Shown: positions 1 through 8,652 of the stretch, piece after piece
How positions within the stretch are numbered: position 1 is the stretch's first letter
Layout of the letters: each line of letters begins with the position of its first letter
NCBI GenBank assembly: GCA_903892315.1
Contig: CAITHY010000105.1
Span: 1-38,959 of the forward strand
Direction of reading: 5' to 3'
Origin: an uncultured beta proteobacterium
GTDB taxonomy: Bacteria; Pseudomonadota; Gammaproteobacteria; Burkholderiales; Burkholderiaceae
Length of the DNA: 38,959 bases
Program-made: the position numbers and the translations under genes
The notes under the pieces: generated by a model
The model's input: only the letters and a program-made list of their open reading frames with translations
The model's database searches: none
Told to the model about the DNA's origin: nothing

Positions 1-29
1 AGAAGTAGGAAGAAGTGATTTCATCTTGC

Positions 30-35
30 TATAAT
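30..35 (+). promoter_or_regulatory. -10 element of tRNA-Asn promoter
   Basis: A perfect TATAAT lies 10 nt upstream of the mature tRNA-Asn 5' end. No good -35 hexamer is visible about 17 nt upstream (positions 7-12). Either the promoter is weak at -35 or it depends on sequence outside the window. Confidence 0.5.
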
Positions 36-45
36 ATCGGCTTAT

Positions 46-121
46 TCCTCGATAGCTCAGTCGGTAGAGCGCCGGACTGTTAATCCGTAGGTCCCTGGTT
101 CGAGCCCAGGTCGAGGAGCCA
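46..121 (+). tRNA. tRNA-Asn (anticodon GTT)
   Basis: The cloverleaf is complete. Acceptor arm TCCTCGA (46-52) pairs with TCGAGGA (111-117), followed by discriminator G118 and an encoded CCA (119-121). The anticodon loop reads CTGTTAA, giving GTT for Asn. The T-loop is GGTTCGAGCCC. A strong terminator follows 10 nt downstream, so this is a single-tRNA transcription unit or the last gene of one. Confidence 0.97.
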
Positions 122-130
122 AATAAGTAA

Positions 131-163
131 AGCCCCTAGAGCAATCTAGGGGCTTTTTCTTTT
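131..163 (+). terminator. Rho-independent terminator after tRNA-Asn
   Basis: A 10-bp perfect stem (AGCCCCTAGA / TCTAGGGGCT, 131-140 and 145-154) with a 4-nt loop is followed by TTTTCTTTT. It ends the tRNA-Asn transcript. The opposite strand lacks a long T run, so it is mainly one-directional. Confidence 0.9.
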
Positions 164-183
164 GGAAGCGTAAAGCAATCTAC

Positions 184-768
184 TCAGATCAGACCCTTCT
201 TGCGTAGATTAGCTAAGCGATTATTCAAAGTCTTCATAGTCAGAAGATTGTATTTGTCACCTTCTTTCCAAGCACTACCTTTCCACTCAATGCCTTCTGG
301 TGTGGCGTTAGCAAACGGCTCTTTACCTTCTTTTGCGTAGCCTTCTAAAATAGCAATGAGTGCCGCACGATCATCAGATCCGCCAGCATCTTTGATTGCA
401 TCCAAAATCGGTTTGGTGATCGTATCGCTATAAGTCACCTTGGCATCCAGATGTTTGGGTGCTACTGGCTCTTCAAAGATGTACTCATGGGGCCACTCAA
501 AAACATTCCTGGCGGAATTTTTTACGGCTGCTGGACTCACTGCACCGCTCTCAGGATTTTTTGGCTCGGTTGGTAGGTTTAATCCTAAAATCCAAGTTTC
601 GAATTCTGCAATACGGCTATAACGCTTTTCTTCGCTATCGCGCTTTTGCTCCTCTTGAGAGAGTAATAAAGTGACCCATGCCCAGGCAATATCTTTAGGT
701 ATTGCAAACTCTTGAGCCAAAATACTACTGGCTTTTTTTAGGATGGGTTTGGATGTCAGTTTTGTCAT
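184..768 (-). CDS. Hypothetical protein, 194 aa, next to tRNA-Asn
   Basis: I do not recognise the family. The predicted product is soluble, with no signal peptide or membrane segment. Its N-terminal third is helical and charged (about residues 1-65, with QEEQKRDSEEKRY). A proline-rich stretch follows around residues 68-80. The C-terminal part has WKGSAWKEGDKYNLLTMKTL followed by a basic tail. The ATG is preceded by a purine-rich AGAAAGAACGTA. It is transcribed toward the tRNA-Asn and ends 20 nt beyond the tRNA terminator. A cargo or remnant gene of a tRNA-targeting element is possible, but nothing in the sequence proves it. Confidence 0.6.
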   Translation of the reverse strand: MTKLTSKPILKKASSILAQEFAIPKDIAWAWVTLLLSQEEQKRDSEEKRYSRIAEFETWILGLNLPTEPKNPESGAVSPAAVKNSARNVFEWPHEYIFEEPVAPKHLDAKVTYSDTITKPILDAIKDAGGSDDRAALIAILEGYAKEGKEPFANATPEGIEWKGSAWKEGDKYNLLTMKTLNNRLANLRKKGLI

Positions 769-1014
769 TACGTTCTTTCTTGCTTCTTTCTTGATTATTT
801 CTGTATTTTTTAGTGAGCGCCTTCAATATAGGGTGAAAAGTCAAAGGGCAGGCTCCCCGGTCATGTTGACAATACTCTCCACGTCCTCCGTAGGATACTC
901 TTCCTTAGTCGCCGGCTTGCATGTCAAATGAACGCAAACCTTGGTCTAACAGGCCCCAGGGCTGATCCATGCTGTAAATCAAGCAAGATCGGCTGTATTC
1001 ACTAAAATAGGCGG

Positions 1015-2328
1015 ATGACTAAGATTCCTGAACTTCTCGCCCCAGCTGGTAGCCTTTCCATGCTACGTACCGCCTTTGATTTCGGCGCCGACGCTATTTA
1101 TGCCGGACAGCCTCGCTATTCACTGCGTGTTCGCAATAACGACTTTGGCAAGATCGAGGTTCTCAAGCAAGGCATTGATACTGCCCATGAAATGGGTAAG
1201 AAGTTTTATTTGGTTTCTAATTTATTGCCACATGGCGGTAAGACGCGTACTTACATTAAAGATATGGATCCGGTGATTGCATTAAAGCCCGATGCTTTAA
1301 TCATGTCGGATCCTGGATTAATCATGATGGCGCGTGAAGCTTGGCCAGACATGCCGATTCATTTATCAGTACAAGCCAATACGGTTAATGGTGCTTCTGC
1401 TAAGTTTTGGAGATCTGTTGGTATTAGTCGCGTGATTCTATCTCGCGAGCTCTCTTTTGATGAAATCGAAGAAGTGCGTCAAGACTGTCCTGAGATGGAG
1501 CTTGAGGTATTTGTTCACGGCGCTCTCTGCATTGCTTACTCTGGTCGCTGCCTGTTATCAGGCTATATGTCGCACCGCGATTCGAATCAAGGTGCCTGTA
1601 CCAATGCTTGCCGTTGGGATTACAAGGTGAAACCTGGGCAACAAAATACTAGTGGTGATGTGGTACTACTTCAAGAGGCGCGCCGTCCTGATGAATTGAT
1701 GCCGATGGAAGAAGATGAACATGGCACCTACATCATGAACTCCAAAGATCTGCGAGCCGTTGAGCATATTGAGCGCTTGACCAAGATGGGCGTTGATTCT
1801 TTCAAGATTGAAGGTCGCACTAAATCACCTTATTACGTTTCACGGACTGTTCAGTCATATCGTGCGGCGATTAATGATGCCGTTCAAGGCAAGCCATTTA
1901 ATACCGCTTTGTTAGGACAATTAGAAGGCTTGGCTAATCGTGGCTATACCGATGGTTTTTATGAGCGTCACCATGATAAAGAGTACCAACTCTATATGCG
2001 TGGTCACTCTTTGTCTGGCCGCAGCTTATATGTTGGGGAAACGCTCGAGATCGATTCAGCAACAGGTCGAGTTAAGGTTGACGTCAAGAACCGCTTTTCT
2101 GTGGGTGATAAGATCGAAATCATCGAACCAAACGGAAATACGGATGTTGAATTGACTGAAATGTGGAATATGAAGGGTGAAGCGATTGATGTTGCACCAG
2201 GTTCAGGTCACTTTGTTTGGCTCAATATTCCGATGGCTACCAAACATGCCTTCATTGCGCGCTATACGCAAGAGCCAGCGCCAGCAGAGGTAGCCAGTTC
2301 TAGTGCCTGCTCTACTTGCGGCGATTAA
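1015..2328 (+). CDS. trhP: tRNA 5-hydroxyuridine biosynthesis protein TrhP (YegQ), peptidase U32 family
   Basis: Members of this branch of the U32 'peptidase' family (E. coli YegQ, renamed TrhP) are needed for prephenate-dependent 5-hydroxyuridine formation at tRNA position 34. They probably do not act as proteases. The sequence starts with the typical ELLAPAGS segment (residues 6-13). It carries the U32 signature around residues 163-182 (E-x-F-x-H-G-A-L-C...SGRCLLSGY), then MSHRDSNQGACTNACRW with several cysteines, as expected for an iron-sulfur member. The 437-aa length fits YegQ. The C-terminus ends in a small cysteine cluster (ACSTC). The ATG sits close behind AGGCGG, so the Shine-Dalgarno spacing is short. 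The gene appears monocistronic or leads into the small membrane protein gene. Confidence 0.9.
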   Translation: MTKIPELLAPAGSLSMLRTAFDFGADAIYAGQPRYSLRVRNNDFGKIEVLKQGIDTAHEMGKKFYLVSNLLPHGGKTRTYIKDMDPVIALKPDALIMSDPGLIMMAREAWPDMPIHLSVQANTVNGASAKFWRSVGISRVILSRELSFDEIEEVRQDCPEMELEVFVHGALCIAYSGRCLLSGYMSHRDSNQGACTNACRWDYKVKPGQQNTSGDVVLLQEARRPDELMPMEEDEHGTYIMNSKDLRAVEHIERLTKMGVDSFKIEGRTKSPYYVSRTVQSYRAAINDAVQGKPFNTALLGQLEGLANRGYTDGFYERHHDKEYQLYMRGHSLSGRSLYVGETLEIDSATGRVKVDVKNRFSVGDKIEIIEPNGNTDVELTEMWNMKGEAIDVAPGSGHFVWLNIPMATKHAFIARYTQEPAPAEVASSSACSTCGD

Positions 2329-2356
2329 ACCTCCATTCCTTCAACTGAAGATTTTC

Positions 2357-2884
2357 ATGACTAACAGCGCCAAGATTCAATCGAGCAAACCGAGCCTGAA
2401 AATCAAACTCGAAGGAGAAATGCGGAAGGCGATAGCTTTATCGATCTACTTCGGTACCTGGTTCTGCGCGATTACCTTTATGGCCGCAACCGCCCTTGAA
2501 GAGCGCCCTATTCCCCTGTCTCTCTTTGGTTTTGCATTGATTAAAGCTGCTTTGTCAGCGAAATTTATGTTGATCGCCCAGGCTATTTATCCAATAAAGA
2601 TCGATAAACAAAGTGGCATCGTTAAATCACTTCTGCTTGAGTCGCTGATTTACCTAGCAATTGTTATTGCCTTGAACTACCTTGAGGCTGGAGTCCATGG
2701 ACTTTTCAATGGCAAAGAATTTATCGCGTCAATGGCCGCCTTTGGAAGTGGTGATCCATTGAGAGTCCTTGCTATGTCTATCGTGTATTGGCTCATTGTT
2801 TGGCCCTACTTAATTTTTGTGGGATTCAATATGGTCGTTGGCAATACCGAAACTCTTACAGTCCTATTTGGCGCTAAAAAATAA
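2357..2884 (+). CDS. Small multi-pass membrane protein, hypothetical, 175 aa
   Basis: The family is not recognised. Four hydrophobic segments are visible at about residues 24-45, 53-78, 88-108 and 138-160, separated by short polar loops, so this is an inner-membrane protein. The start is uncertain. ATG at 2357 gives 175 aa. An internal ATG at 2420 is preceded by GAAGGAG but with only 2 nt of spacing. An earlier in-frame codon at 2303 would overlap trhP. The next gene starts at the codon directly after this stop, so the two are probably co-translated. Confidence 0.65.
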   Translation: MTNSAKIQSSKPSLKIKLEGEMRKAIALSIYFGTWFCAITFMAATALEERPIPLSLFGFALIKAALSAKFMLIAQAIYPIKIDKQSGIVKSLLLESLIYLAIVIALNYLEAGVHGLFNGKEFIASMAAFGSGDPLRVLAMSIVYWLIVWPYLIFVGFNMVVGNTETLTVLFGAKK

Positions 2885-3766
2885 TTGGCTTACTTGTATT
2901 ACGTAAGAATTTTTTGTCTATGTCTATTGGGATTTTTTTTCCAGCAGGCCTATGCACAAGAAATTGAAGCTCGTGCGTATTCTAATGCGCCCATTGGCAT
3001 TAATTTTGTTAGCGGCGGTATTGCTCAAGCCAAAAGTGGTTCTTACACACTCAGTACTGAGGCAGCAAGCCTGACCCGCATCATTGATGTTTTTGGACAG
3101 TCGGGAAGGATTAATCTCTTACTCCCCTATGCGCAACTTTCAGGTACTGGTAGTATTGGGACCCAAAATATGAACGCCTCTGCAGAAGGGCTATCCGATC
3201 CAATCGTAAAGATCTCTGCCAATCTGTATGGTGCGCCAGCACTCTCGCTGGAGGAATTTAAGAATTACCAGCAAGACTTAATTATTGGCGCCAGTCTTGC
3301 AGCATCCATCCCATGGGGTAAGTACAACAGCGAGCAAATGCTGAACGTAGGTGCTAATCGCTCTCTGATTCAGCCCGCCATCGGAGCATCTCAAGCAGTT
3401 GGGCCATGGCGTTTGGAATTAGCAGGCATGGCCACGATTTACACCAGCAATACCAGCTTTCTGGGGAGTAATACGCTTTCCCAAAATCCCATCTATTCCT
3501 CGGAAGCCCATGCAATCTATTACTTTCAGAACACGGCCTATATTTCTGCCGATGCGACCTATTTCATTGGTGGCCAGAAATATGTCAATGGAACGGCAAT
3601 CAGCACCTCCCAAGAAAATTGGCGCTTTGGCAGCACTTTTTCCTACCCGATCAATAGGCAAAATTCGATCCGCTTAACTGCTAGCAAAGGTGTCTACTCC
3701 AGTACCAACACTGACTACACGGCACTAGGAGTCTCTTGGCAGTACCGCTGGGGTGGCGGACTGTAG
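2885..3766 (+). CDS. Outer-membrane beta-barrel, Phenol_MetA_deg-like transporter family
   Basis: The protein has a hydrophobic signal segment (residues 4-22) with likely cleavage after AYAQ. The rest is rich in short amphipathic strands with alternating aromatic residues and ends YRWGGGL. This matches the 'putative MetA-pathway of phenol degradation' barrel family (PF13557), usually annotated simply as 'transporter'. The 293-aa length is typical. The start codon is TTG and follows the preceding gene's TAA with no gap, which implies translational coupling. Another TTG three codons later is possible. The substrate is unknown. Confidence 0.7.
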   Translation: MAYLYYVRIFCLCLLGFFFQQAYAQEIEARAYSNAPIGINFVSGGIAQAKSGSYTLSTEAASLTRIIDVFGQSGRINLLLPYAQLSGTGSIGTQNMNASAEGLSDPIVKISANLYGAPALSLEEFKNYQQDLIIGASLAASIPWGKYNSEQMLNVGANRSLIQPAIGASQAVGPWRLELAGMATIYTSNTSFLGSNTLSQNPIYSSEAHAIYYFQNTAYISADATYFIGGQKYVNGTAISTSQENWRFGSTFSYPINRQNSIRLTASKGVYSSTNTDYTALGVSWQYRWGGGL

Positions 3767-3830
3767 GTAAATTGACTATTCCATCGCTACAATAAAGCCA
3801 AAGAACATTCAAAAGAGATACGAGACAATC

Positions 3831-5573
3831 ATGAGCAATAAACCAAAAGATCTAGCAGAAAGCGGTTTACGCAAGGGCCTAACGAGCTATGGCGATAAAG
3901 GCTTCTCTTTATTTTTACGTAAAGCATTTATTAAAGGTGCTGGATATACCAATAGCGCATTAGATCGGCCTGTCATCGGCATTATCAATACCGGTAGTGC
4001 GTACAACCCCTGCCATGGCAATATGCCCCAGCTCCTCGAAGCCGTAAAGCGCGGGGTGATGTTAGCCGGTGGTTTGCCAATGGAATTTCCGACAATTTCT
4101 ATTCATGAGAGTTTTGCGGCACCTACTAGCATGTACTTACGCAATCTGATGTCGATGGACACCGAAGAAATGTTGCGTGCGCAGCCGATGGATGCCGTAG
4201 TCATGATTGGTGGTTGCGACAAGACTGTTCCTGCGCAAATGATGGGTGCCGCCTCGGCAGGCTTACCAGCCATTCAACTGATTACTGGTTCAATGCTAAC
4301 CGGCTCACACCGTAGTGAACGTGTTGGCGCATGTACTGACTGCCGCCGTTACTGGGGCAAGTTCCGTGCCGGTGAGATTGATGAGGTTGAAAAAGATGAA
4401 GTCAACGATCAGCTGGTAGCCAGTGTTGGTACCTGTTCAGTAATGGGCACCGCAAGCACTATGGCTTGTATCTCTGAAGCCTTAGGCATGACCGTGCCAG
4501 GTGGCGCTACTCCTCCTGCAGTTACAGCAGATCGCATTCGCATAGCAGAAGAAACCGGCACTTGTGCCGTAAAGATGGCTAAAGAAGGATTAACGATCGA
4601 TAAAGTACTCACTGCTGACGCATTTGAAAATGCCATGCGTATTTTATTAGCGATTGGTGGATCCACTAATGGCATTGTTCACTTGGCGGCTATTGCTGGT
4701 CGCATGGGTCTCGAGATTGATTTAGATGCGCTCGATAAGATGGGTGATGAAACCCCCGTTCTGGTCGACCTCAAGCCTTCAGGTGATCACTATATGGAAA
4801 ACTTCCATGATGCTGGCGGCATGACCACCTTGCTTCGTGAACTCAAGCCACTCTTGAAGCTTGATGCAATGACGGTTTCAGGTAGGACTCTTGGCGAAGA
4901 AATTGATGCCGCTCCACCGAGCTTTAAACAAGATGTCGTCCGTCCATTTGATCAGCCGATCTATCCGCGCGGTAGTATTGCTGTATTACACGGCAATCTA
5001 GCTCCTGGTGGCGCGATCATTAAGCAATCCGCCGCTAATGAAAAGCTCATGGAACATGAAGGTCGTGCCGTGGTTTTTGAAGATGCTGCCGATTTAGCCA
5101 ATCGCATTGATAGCCCAGATTTAGATGTTACTGCTGAAGACATCTTGGTGCTTAAAAATATTGGGCCTAAAGGCGCTCCTGGTATGCCGGAGGCTGGCTA
5201 CATTCCGATTCCAATGAAATTGGCACGTGCTGGCGTGAAGGACATTGTCCGCATCTCTGACGGACGTATGAGTGGCACAGCTTTTGGGACGATTGTGTTG
5301 CACGTCACCCCAGAATCCGCTATTGGCGGTCCATTGGCGCAAGTACGCAATGGTGATCGCATTCGTTTAAGCGTGAAGAATCGCGAGATTAGCTTACTCA
5401 TTTCAGACGAAGAACTGGCTCAGCGCATGAAAGACAATCCTATTACTTCTCCAACCGCTGAACGCGGCTATAAGAAGCTCTTTTTAGATACCGTGACACA
5501 AGCAGACCAAGGTGTGGACTTTGATTTCTTGAGAGCAGTCAAAATGGTTGGCAAAACCCCTTCAACTAAATAG
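3831..5573 (+). CDS. IlvD/Edd-family dehydratase (dihydroxy-acid or sugar-acid dehydratase-like)
   Basis: This enzyme family removes water from 2,3-dihydroxy acids using an iron-sulfur cluster. Three conserved cluster cysteines are visible: C61 in NPCHGNM, C129 in GGCDKT and C202 in TCSVMGTA. The C-terminal half has the typical swivel-domain sequences VVFEDAADL, GPKGAPGMPE and SDGRMSGT. The NPCHGNM context and 580-aa length resemble the L-arabonate/sugar-acid dehydratase branch more than classical IlvD (about 560 aa). The substrate therefore cannot be stated, and a role in branched-chain amino-acid synthesis should not be assumed. A DUF4442 gene follows after 11 nt, probably in the same operon. 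Confidence 0.85.
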   Translation: MSNKPKDLAESGLRKGLTSYGDKGFSLFLRKAFIKGAGYTNSALDRPVIGIINTGSAYNPCHGNMPQLLEAVKRGVMLAGGLPMEFPTISIHESFAAPTSMYLRNLMSMDTEEMLRAQPMDAVVMIGGCDKTVPAQMMGAASAGLPAIQLITGSMLTGSHRSERVGACTDCRRYWGKFRAGEIDEVEKDEVNDQLVASVGTCSVMGTASTMACISEALGMTVPGGATPPAVTADRIRIAEETGTCAVKMAKEGLTIDKVLTADAFENAMRILLAIGGSTNGIVHLAAIAGRMGLEIDLDALDKMGDETPVLVDLKPSGDHYMENFHDAGGMTTLLRELKPLLKLDAMTVSGRTLGEEIDAAPPSFKQDVVRPFDQPIYPRGSIAVLHGNLAPGGAIIKQSAANEKLMEHEGRAVVFEDAADLANRIDSPDLDVTAEDILVLKNIGPKGAPGMPEAGYIPIPMKLARAGVKDIVRISDGRMSGTAFGTIVLHVTPESAIGGPLAQVRNGDRIRLSVKNREISLLISDEELAQRMKDNPITSPTAERGYKKLFLDTVTQADQGVDFDFLRAVKMVGKTPSTK

Positions 5574-5584
5574 AAGTTTTAACA

Positions 5585-6037
5585 ATGAACGCTAACCTCT
5601 TGCGCAGGGGCATGAATTTATGGCCCCCGTTCCTGGGTGCAGGTATTACGGTTGAGCATATTGCCAAAGACTTTCGCCAGGCCAAGGTAAGCCTTAAGTT
5701 TGGTCTGCTGAATCGCAATATTATTGGCGTTCATTTTGGTGGCAGCCTTTTTGCAATGACGGACCCCTTCTTTATGATGATGGTGTCTCAGAATATTGGC
5801 AAAGGCTATATTGTTTGGGATCAAGCGGCTAAGATAGAGTTTTTGAAACCTGGCAAAGGCAAGGTTCATGCCAACTTTGAAATTACTCAAGCCCAAATTG
5901 ATGGCATCATCAACGCCGCTGAGTCTGGCGGCAAAGTACTCAAAGACTTTGTCGTTGATGTGAAAGATCAAGAGGATGATGTAGTCGCGAGAATTACCAA
6001 GACTTTATATATCCGCAAGAAGGTCAAGAAAAGCTAA
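5585..6037 (+). CDS. DUF4442 (hotdog thioesterase-fold) protein
   Basis: The 150-aa protein matches the DUF4442 pattern. It has an N-terminal LRRGMNLWPPFLGAGI, a central FGGSLFAMTDPFFMMM helix and a basic C-terminus, as in the hotdog fold related to acyl-CoA thioesterases. The activity is not established for this family. It lies 11 nt behind the dehydratase gene and ends in a hairpin terminator that overlaps its stop codon. A link to the acyl-lipid genes that converge on it from the right (plsC, fadD) is possible but is only positional. Confidence 0.8.
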   Translation: MNANLLRRGMNLWPPFLGAGITVEHIAKDFRQAKVSLKFGLLNRNIIGVHFGGSLFAMTDPFFMMMVSQNIGKGYIVWDQAAKIEFLKPGKGKVHANFEITQAQIDGIINAAESGGKVLKDFVVDVKDQEDDVVARITKTLYIRKKVKKS

Positions 6038-6056
6038 CGAATATTGTTAGTTTTTT
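6034..6056 (+). terminator. Rho-independent terminator after DUF4442 gene
   Basis: CTAAC (6034-6038) pairs with GTTAG (6046-6050) around a 7-nt loop, followed by six T residues. The hairpin contains the stop codon of the upstream gene. It also lies next to the stop of the converging plsC gene. Confidence 0.65.
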
Positions 6057-6810
6057 ATAAATCAATTTGCTCATTTTCATATGCAGGCGCATCTAGCCTG
6101 CGCATCTCGCCTTCAATCCAAGCCTCTACCTCTAGCTGCAGCTGCTCTTCTGATTTTCCCTGTACTGAAATCACTGGGCCAACAGAAAGCGTAATCACTC
6201 CAGGACGCTTTAAGAAGGTATTTCTAGGCCATAAGACTCCTGAGTTCTGCGCTACAGGAAGAATGTCAGTTTGAGTGCTAATAGCAAGTCGCATGCCGCC
6301 TTTTCGATAAGGCTTAAATGACCCACGTGGAGTTCGAGTGCCTTCTGGATAAATCGCGATCCATTTTCCCTCAGATAAAACTACCTTACCCTGTTCGTTG
6401 ACTGCTGCTCGTGCCCTCTCGCGATCACCACGATTAATATGAATCATCTTTAACGAGGCCAAAGCCCAACCAAAAAATGGCACAAACAATAATTCTCTTT
6501 TGAATACAAAACAAAGCTGTTTTGGAAAGAAGGCTGGGTAGATAAAGGTCTCCCATGCGGATTGATGCTTGCCTAAAATAATCAGCGATTTATTAAAGTC
6601 TTGCGGGATATTCTCAAAGCCTTTTATTTTGATATCAATTCCACAGAAAAATAACAGCGCTTTCTGAGTTAAGCGGCACCAAAATACGCCCATTTGGTAA
6701 CGCGTACTTTGACTCGTAATGGGGATTACCAAAATAATTACACTAGCAACGATGGTGACAGTTGTGAAACCAAAGATATAGAACAGTAACGAACGAAGCC
6801 AAAGATTCAC
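6055..6810 (-). CDS. plsC: 1-acyl-sn-glycerol-3-phosphate acyltransferase
   Basis: PlsC adds the second acyl chain to lysophosphatidic acid at the inner membrane, making phosphatidic acid for phospholipids. An N-terminal membrane segment spans about residues 8-33. The acyltransferase motif I appears as H82-QSAW-E87, the HX4E variant of the usual HX4D. The motif III sequence YPEGTR is at residues 154-159. Motif II is VFKRELLFVPFFGW. The 251-aa length is normal. The start codon is GTG with no clear Shine-Dalgarno sequence. The gene lies 76 nt downstream of fadD on the same strand and is probably co-transcribed with it. Confidence 0.9.
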   Translation of the reverse strand: MNLWLRSLLFYIFGFTTVTIVASVIILVIPITSQSTRYQMGVFWCRLTQKALLFFCGIDIKIKGFENIPQDFNKSLIILGKHQSAWETFIYPAFFPKQLCFVFKRELLFVPFFGWALASLKMIHINRGDRERARAAVNEQGKVVLSEGKWIAIYPEGTRTPRGSFKPYRKGGMRLAISTQTDILPVAQNSGVLWPRNTFLKRPGVITLSVGPVISVQGKSEEQLQLEVEAWIEGEMRRLDAPAYENEQIDL

Positions 6811-6886
6811 GATGGTATTTTTGCTAATGAAGAGCTAAAAACGTATTTTAAATGATTGGCCTTTATGTGTTGACGCTTGGTAACGC

Positions 6887-8563
6887 TCATAAATCCCGTA
6901 ATTCTCGTCTTAGGATTTTTCCAACATTCGTTTTGGGTAGTTCGGCACGGAAAACAATATGTTTCGGGCGCTTATAGTTCGTCAGGTTCTCTTTGCAGAA
7001 TGCCAAGATGGCCTCTTCGGTTAAGGACTGATCCTGTCTCACCACAAACGCCTTGACAGCCTCACCTGAATCTTCATCCGGAACGCCAATGACTGCGCAC
7101 TCCAAGACGCCTGGAATCAAAGATAGAACTTCTTCTACCTCGTTTGGATAGACGTTAAATCCAGAAACTAGCACCATGTCTTTCTTACGATCCACGATCT
7201 TGGTTAAGCCATCCGCATTCATGATGCCGATGTCGCCTGATTTAAAGAAGCCATCAGGCGTCATGACATTCTTAGTTTCTTGGGGCTTGTTCCAATAACC
7301 AGCCATGACCTGCGGTCCTCGAATACAAATCTCGCCAGGAGTGCCGAAAGGCACTTCAATACCGTCCTCACCCAGGATAACCACCTCAGTACTGGGTACA
7401 GGAAAACCAATATAGCCCGTGAAACTATCGATTAATGCTGAATTTACACAGGCTACTGGTGATGTTTCAGAGAGGCCATAGCCTTCAGCAATGGGAGCGC
7501 CAGTCATTTCTTGCCAATGATCAGCAACGGCCTTTTGCATCGCCATACCGCCACCAATCGTGGCCAAAATATTAGGGAACTTCACAGAGGCAAATTCAGG
7601 TTTGTGCATCAATGCATTGAAGAGTGTATTCACACCAGGGAAAATATTGATATCAGGATGCTTCTTCAACAATTTAATGAAGCCATCAAAGTCACGGGGA
7701 TTGGGCACTAAAACAAGTAAACCCCCTTTACGCATACCCAATACCGCACAGGCCGTTAAAGCAAAGATGTGATACATCGGCAGTGCGCACAAAAAGACGA
7801 GTTGTCCAACCTGTTTACGCTTTAAAGCAGGGTCAAGCCATAGCTCAGTTTGCAATACGTTAGATAGGATATTTTTATGAAGCAGAATGGCACCCTTAGA
7901 TACGCCAGTAGTACCGCCAGTGTATTGAAGAAATGCAATATCTTCTAGTTTTGAATTTGGTTTTGTCCAATGATGCGCACTTCCAGAATGTAACGCATCG
8001 GAAAATGAAATGTGGCCAGGTAAATCCCAGGCAGGCACTGCTTTTTTGATATTGCGTAAAACAAAATTTACTATTGCGCCTTTGAGTCCAATCATTTCAC
8101 CGATTGAGGTAACAATCGTTTGCTTGAGTGGCGCACTCTGAGCAATGTCTTGATATACATGTGCAAAATTTTCAAGAATGATCAAGACAGATGCGCCACT
8201 GTCTTTGAGTTGGTATTCCAACTCTCGTGCCGTGTAAAGTGGATTCACATTCACTACAACATAACCTGCTCGCAAAACCCCTAGCATTGCAATCTGAAAC
8301 TGAACTACATTGGGAAGCATAATGGCAACTCTAGCGCCCGGCTCCAGGCCTTGAGACTGAAGATAGGCAGCGAAGTTCCTAGAGTGACGATCTACCTCAC
8401 GATAACTAACGTGCTTGCCTAAAAACTCACAGGCTTTTCTATTGGGGTAGCGAACAAAAGACTCATCAAACATATCCAATAAGGAAGAATATCCAGAGAT
8501 ATCGACTTCATAAGGTACGCCTTCTGGATATTGCTTAAGCCATGGTTTGGAAGGATTAGTCAT
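6887..8563 (-). CDS. fadD: Long-chain fatty acid-CoA ligase
   Basis: FadD activates fatty acids to acyl-CoA with ATP and CoA at the cytoplasmic membrane face. All family motifs are visible. The AMP-binding P-loop YTGGTTGVSKG is at residues 214-224, followed by the GYGLSETSP motif, the GFFKSGDIG motif, and a C-terminal PKTNVGKILRREL with the catalytic-lysine region. The length (558 aa) fits. It supplies substrate to the beta-oxidation genes encoded to the right on the opposite strand. The TetR palindrome at 9,618-9,629 is not repeated in its upstream region. Confidence 0.93.
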   Translation of the reverse strand: MTNPSKPWLKQYPEGVPYEVDISGYSSLLDMFDESFVRYPNRKACEFLGKHVSYREVDRHSRNFAAYLQSQGLEPGARVAIMLPNVVQFQIAMLGVLRAGYVVVNVNPLYTARELEYQLKDSGASVLIILENFAHVYQDIAQSAPLKQTIVTSIGEMIGLKGAIVNFVLRNIKKAVPAWDLPGHISFSDALHSGSAHHWTKPNSKLEDIAFLQYTGGTTGVSKGAILLHKNILSNVLQTELWLDPALKRKQVGQLVFLCALPMYHIFALTACAVLGMRKGGLLVLVPNPRDFDGFIKLLKKHPDINIFPGVNTLFNALMHKPEFASVKFPNILATIGGGMAMQKAVADHWQEMTGAPIAEGYGLSETSPVACVNSALIDSFTGYIGFPVPSTEVVILGEDGIEVPFGTPGEICIRGPQVMAGYWNKPQETKNVMTPDGFFKSGDIGIMNADGLTKIVDRKKDMVLVSGFNVYPNEVEEVLSLIPGVLECAVIGVPDEDSGEAVKAFVVRQDQSLTEEAILAFCKENLTNYKRPKHIVFRAELPKTNVGKILRRELRDL

Positions 8564-8611
8564 AACGAAAAGAAAATTTTCAAAGTGAAATAAATACTAT
8601 AAGAAATAAAA

Positions 8612-8639
8612 AGCCCTCTATAAAGAGGGCTTTTATTCA
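8612..8639 (-). terminator. Terminator for the outer-membrane barrel gene
   Basis: AGCCCTCT (8612-8619) pairs with AGAGGGCT (8624-8631) around a 4-nt loop. On the minus strand it is followed by TTTTATTTC, placing it 20 nt beyond the stop of the barrel gene. The plus strand also has a short T run. Confidence 0.8.
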
Positions 8640-8652
8640 AGCAATTAAAGCA

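Noticed and set aside
743..931. Plus-strand frame of 62 aa with a hydrophobic start
   Set aside because: It overlaps the start of the 194-aa gene, has no ribosome-binding site, and its second half reads through compositionally non-coding sequence.
3772..3793. TTGACT and TACAAT before the dehydratase gene as a promoter
   Set aside because: Spacing between the hexamers is only 10 nt, too short for sigma70.
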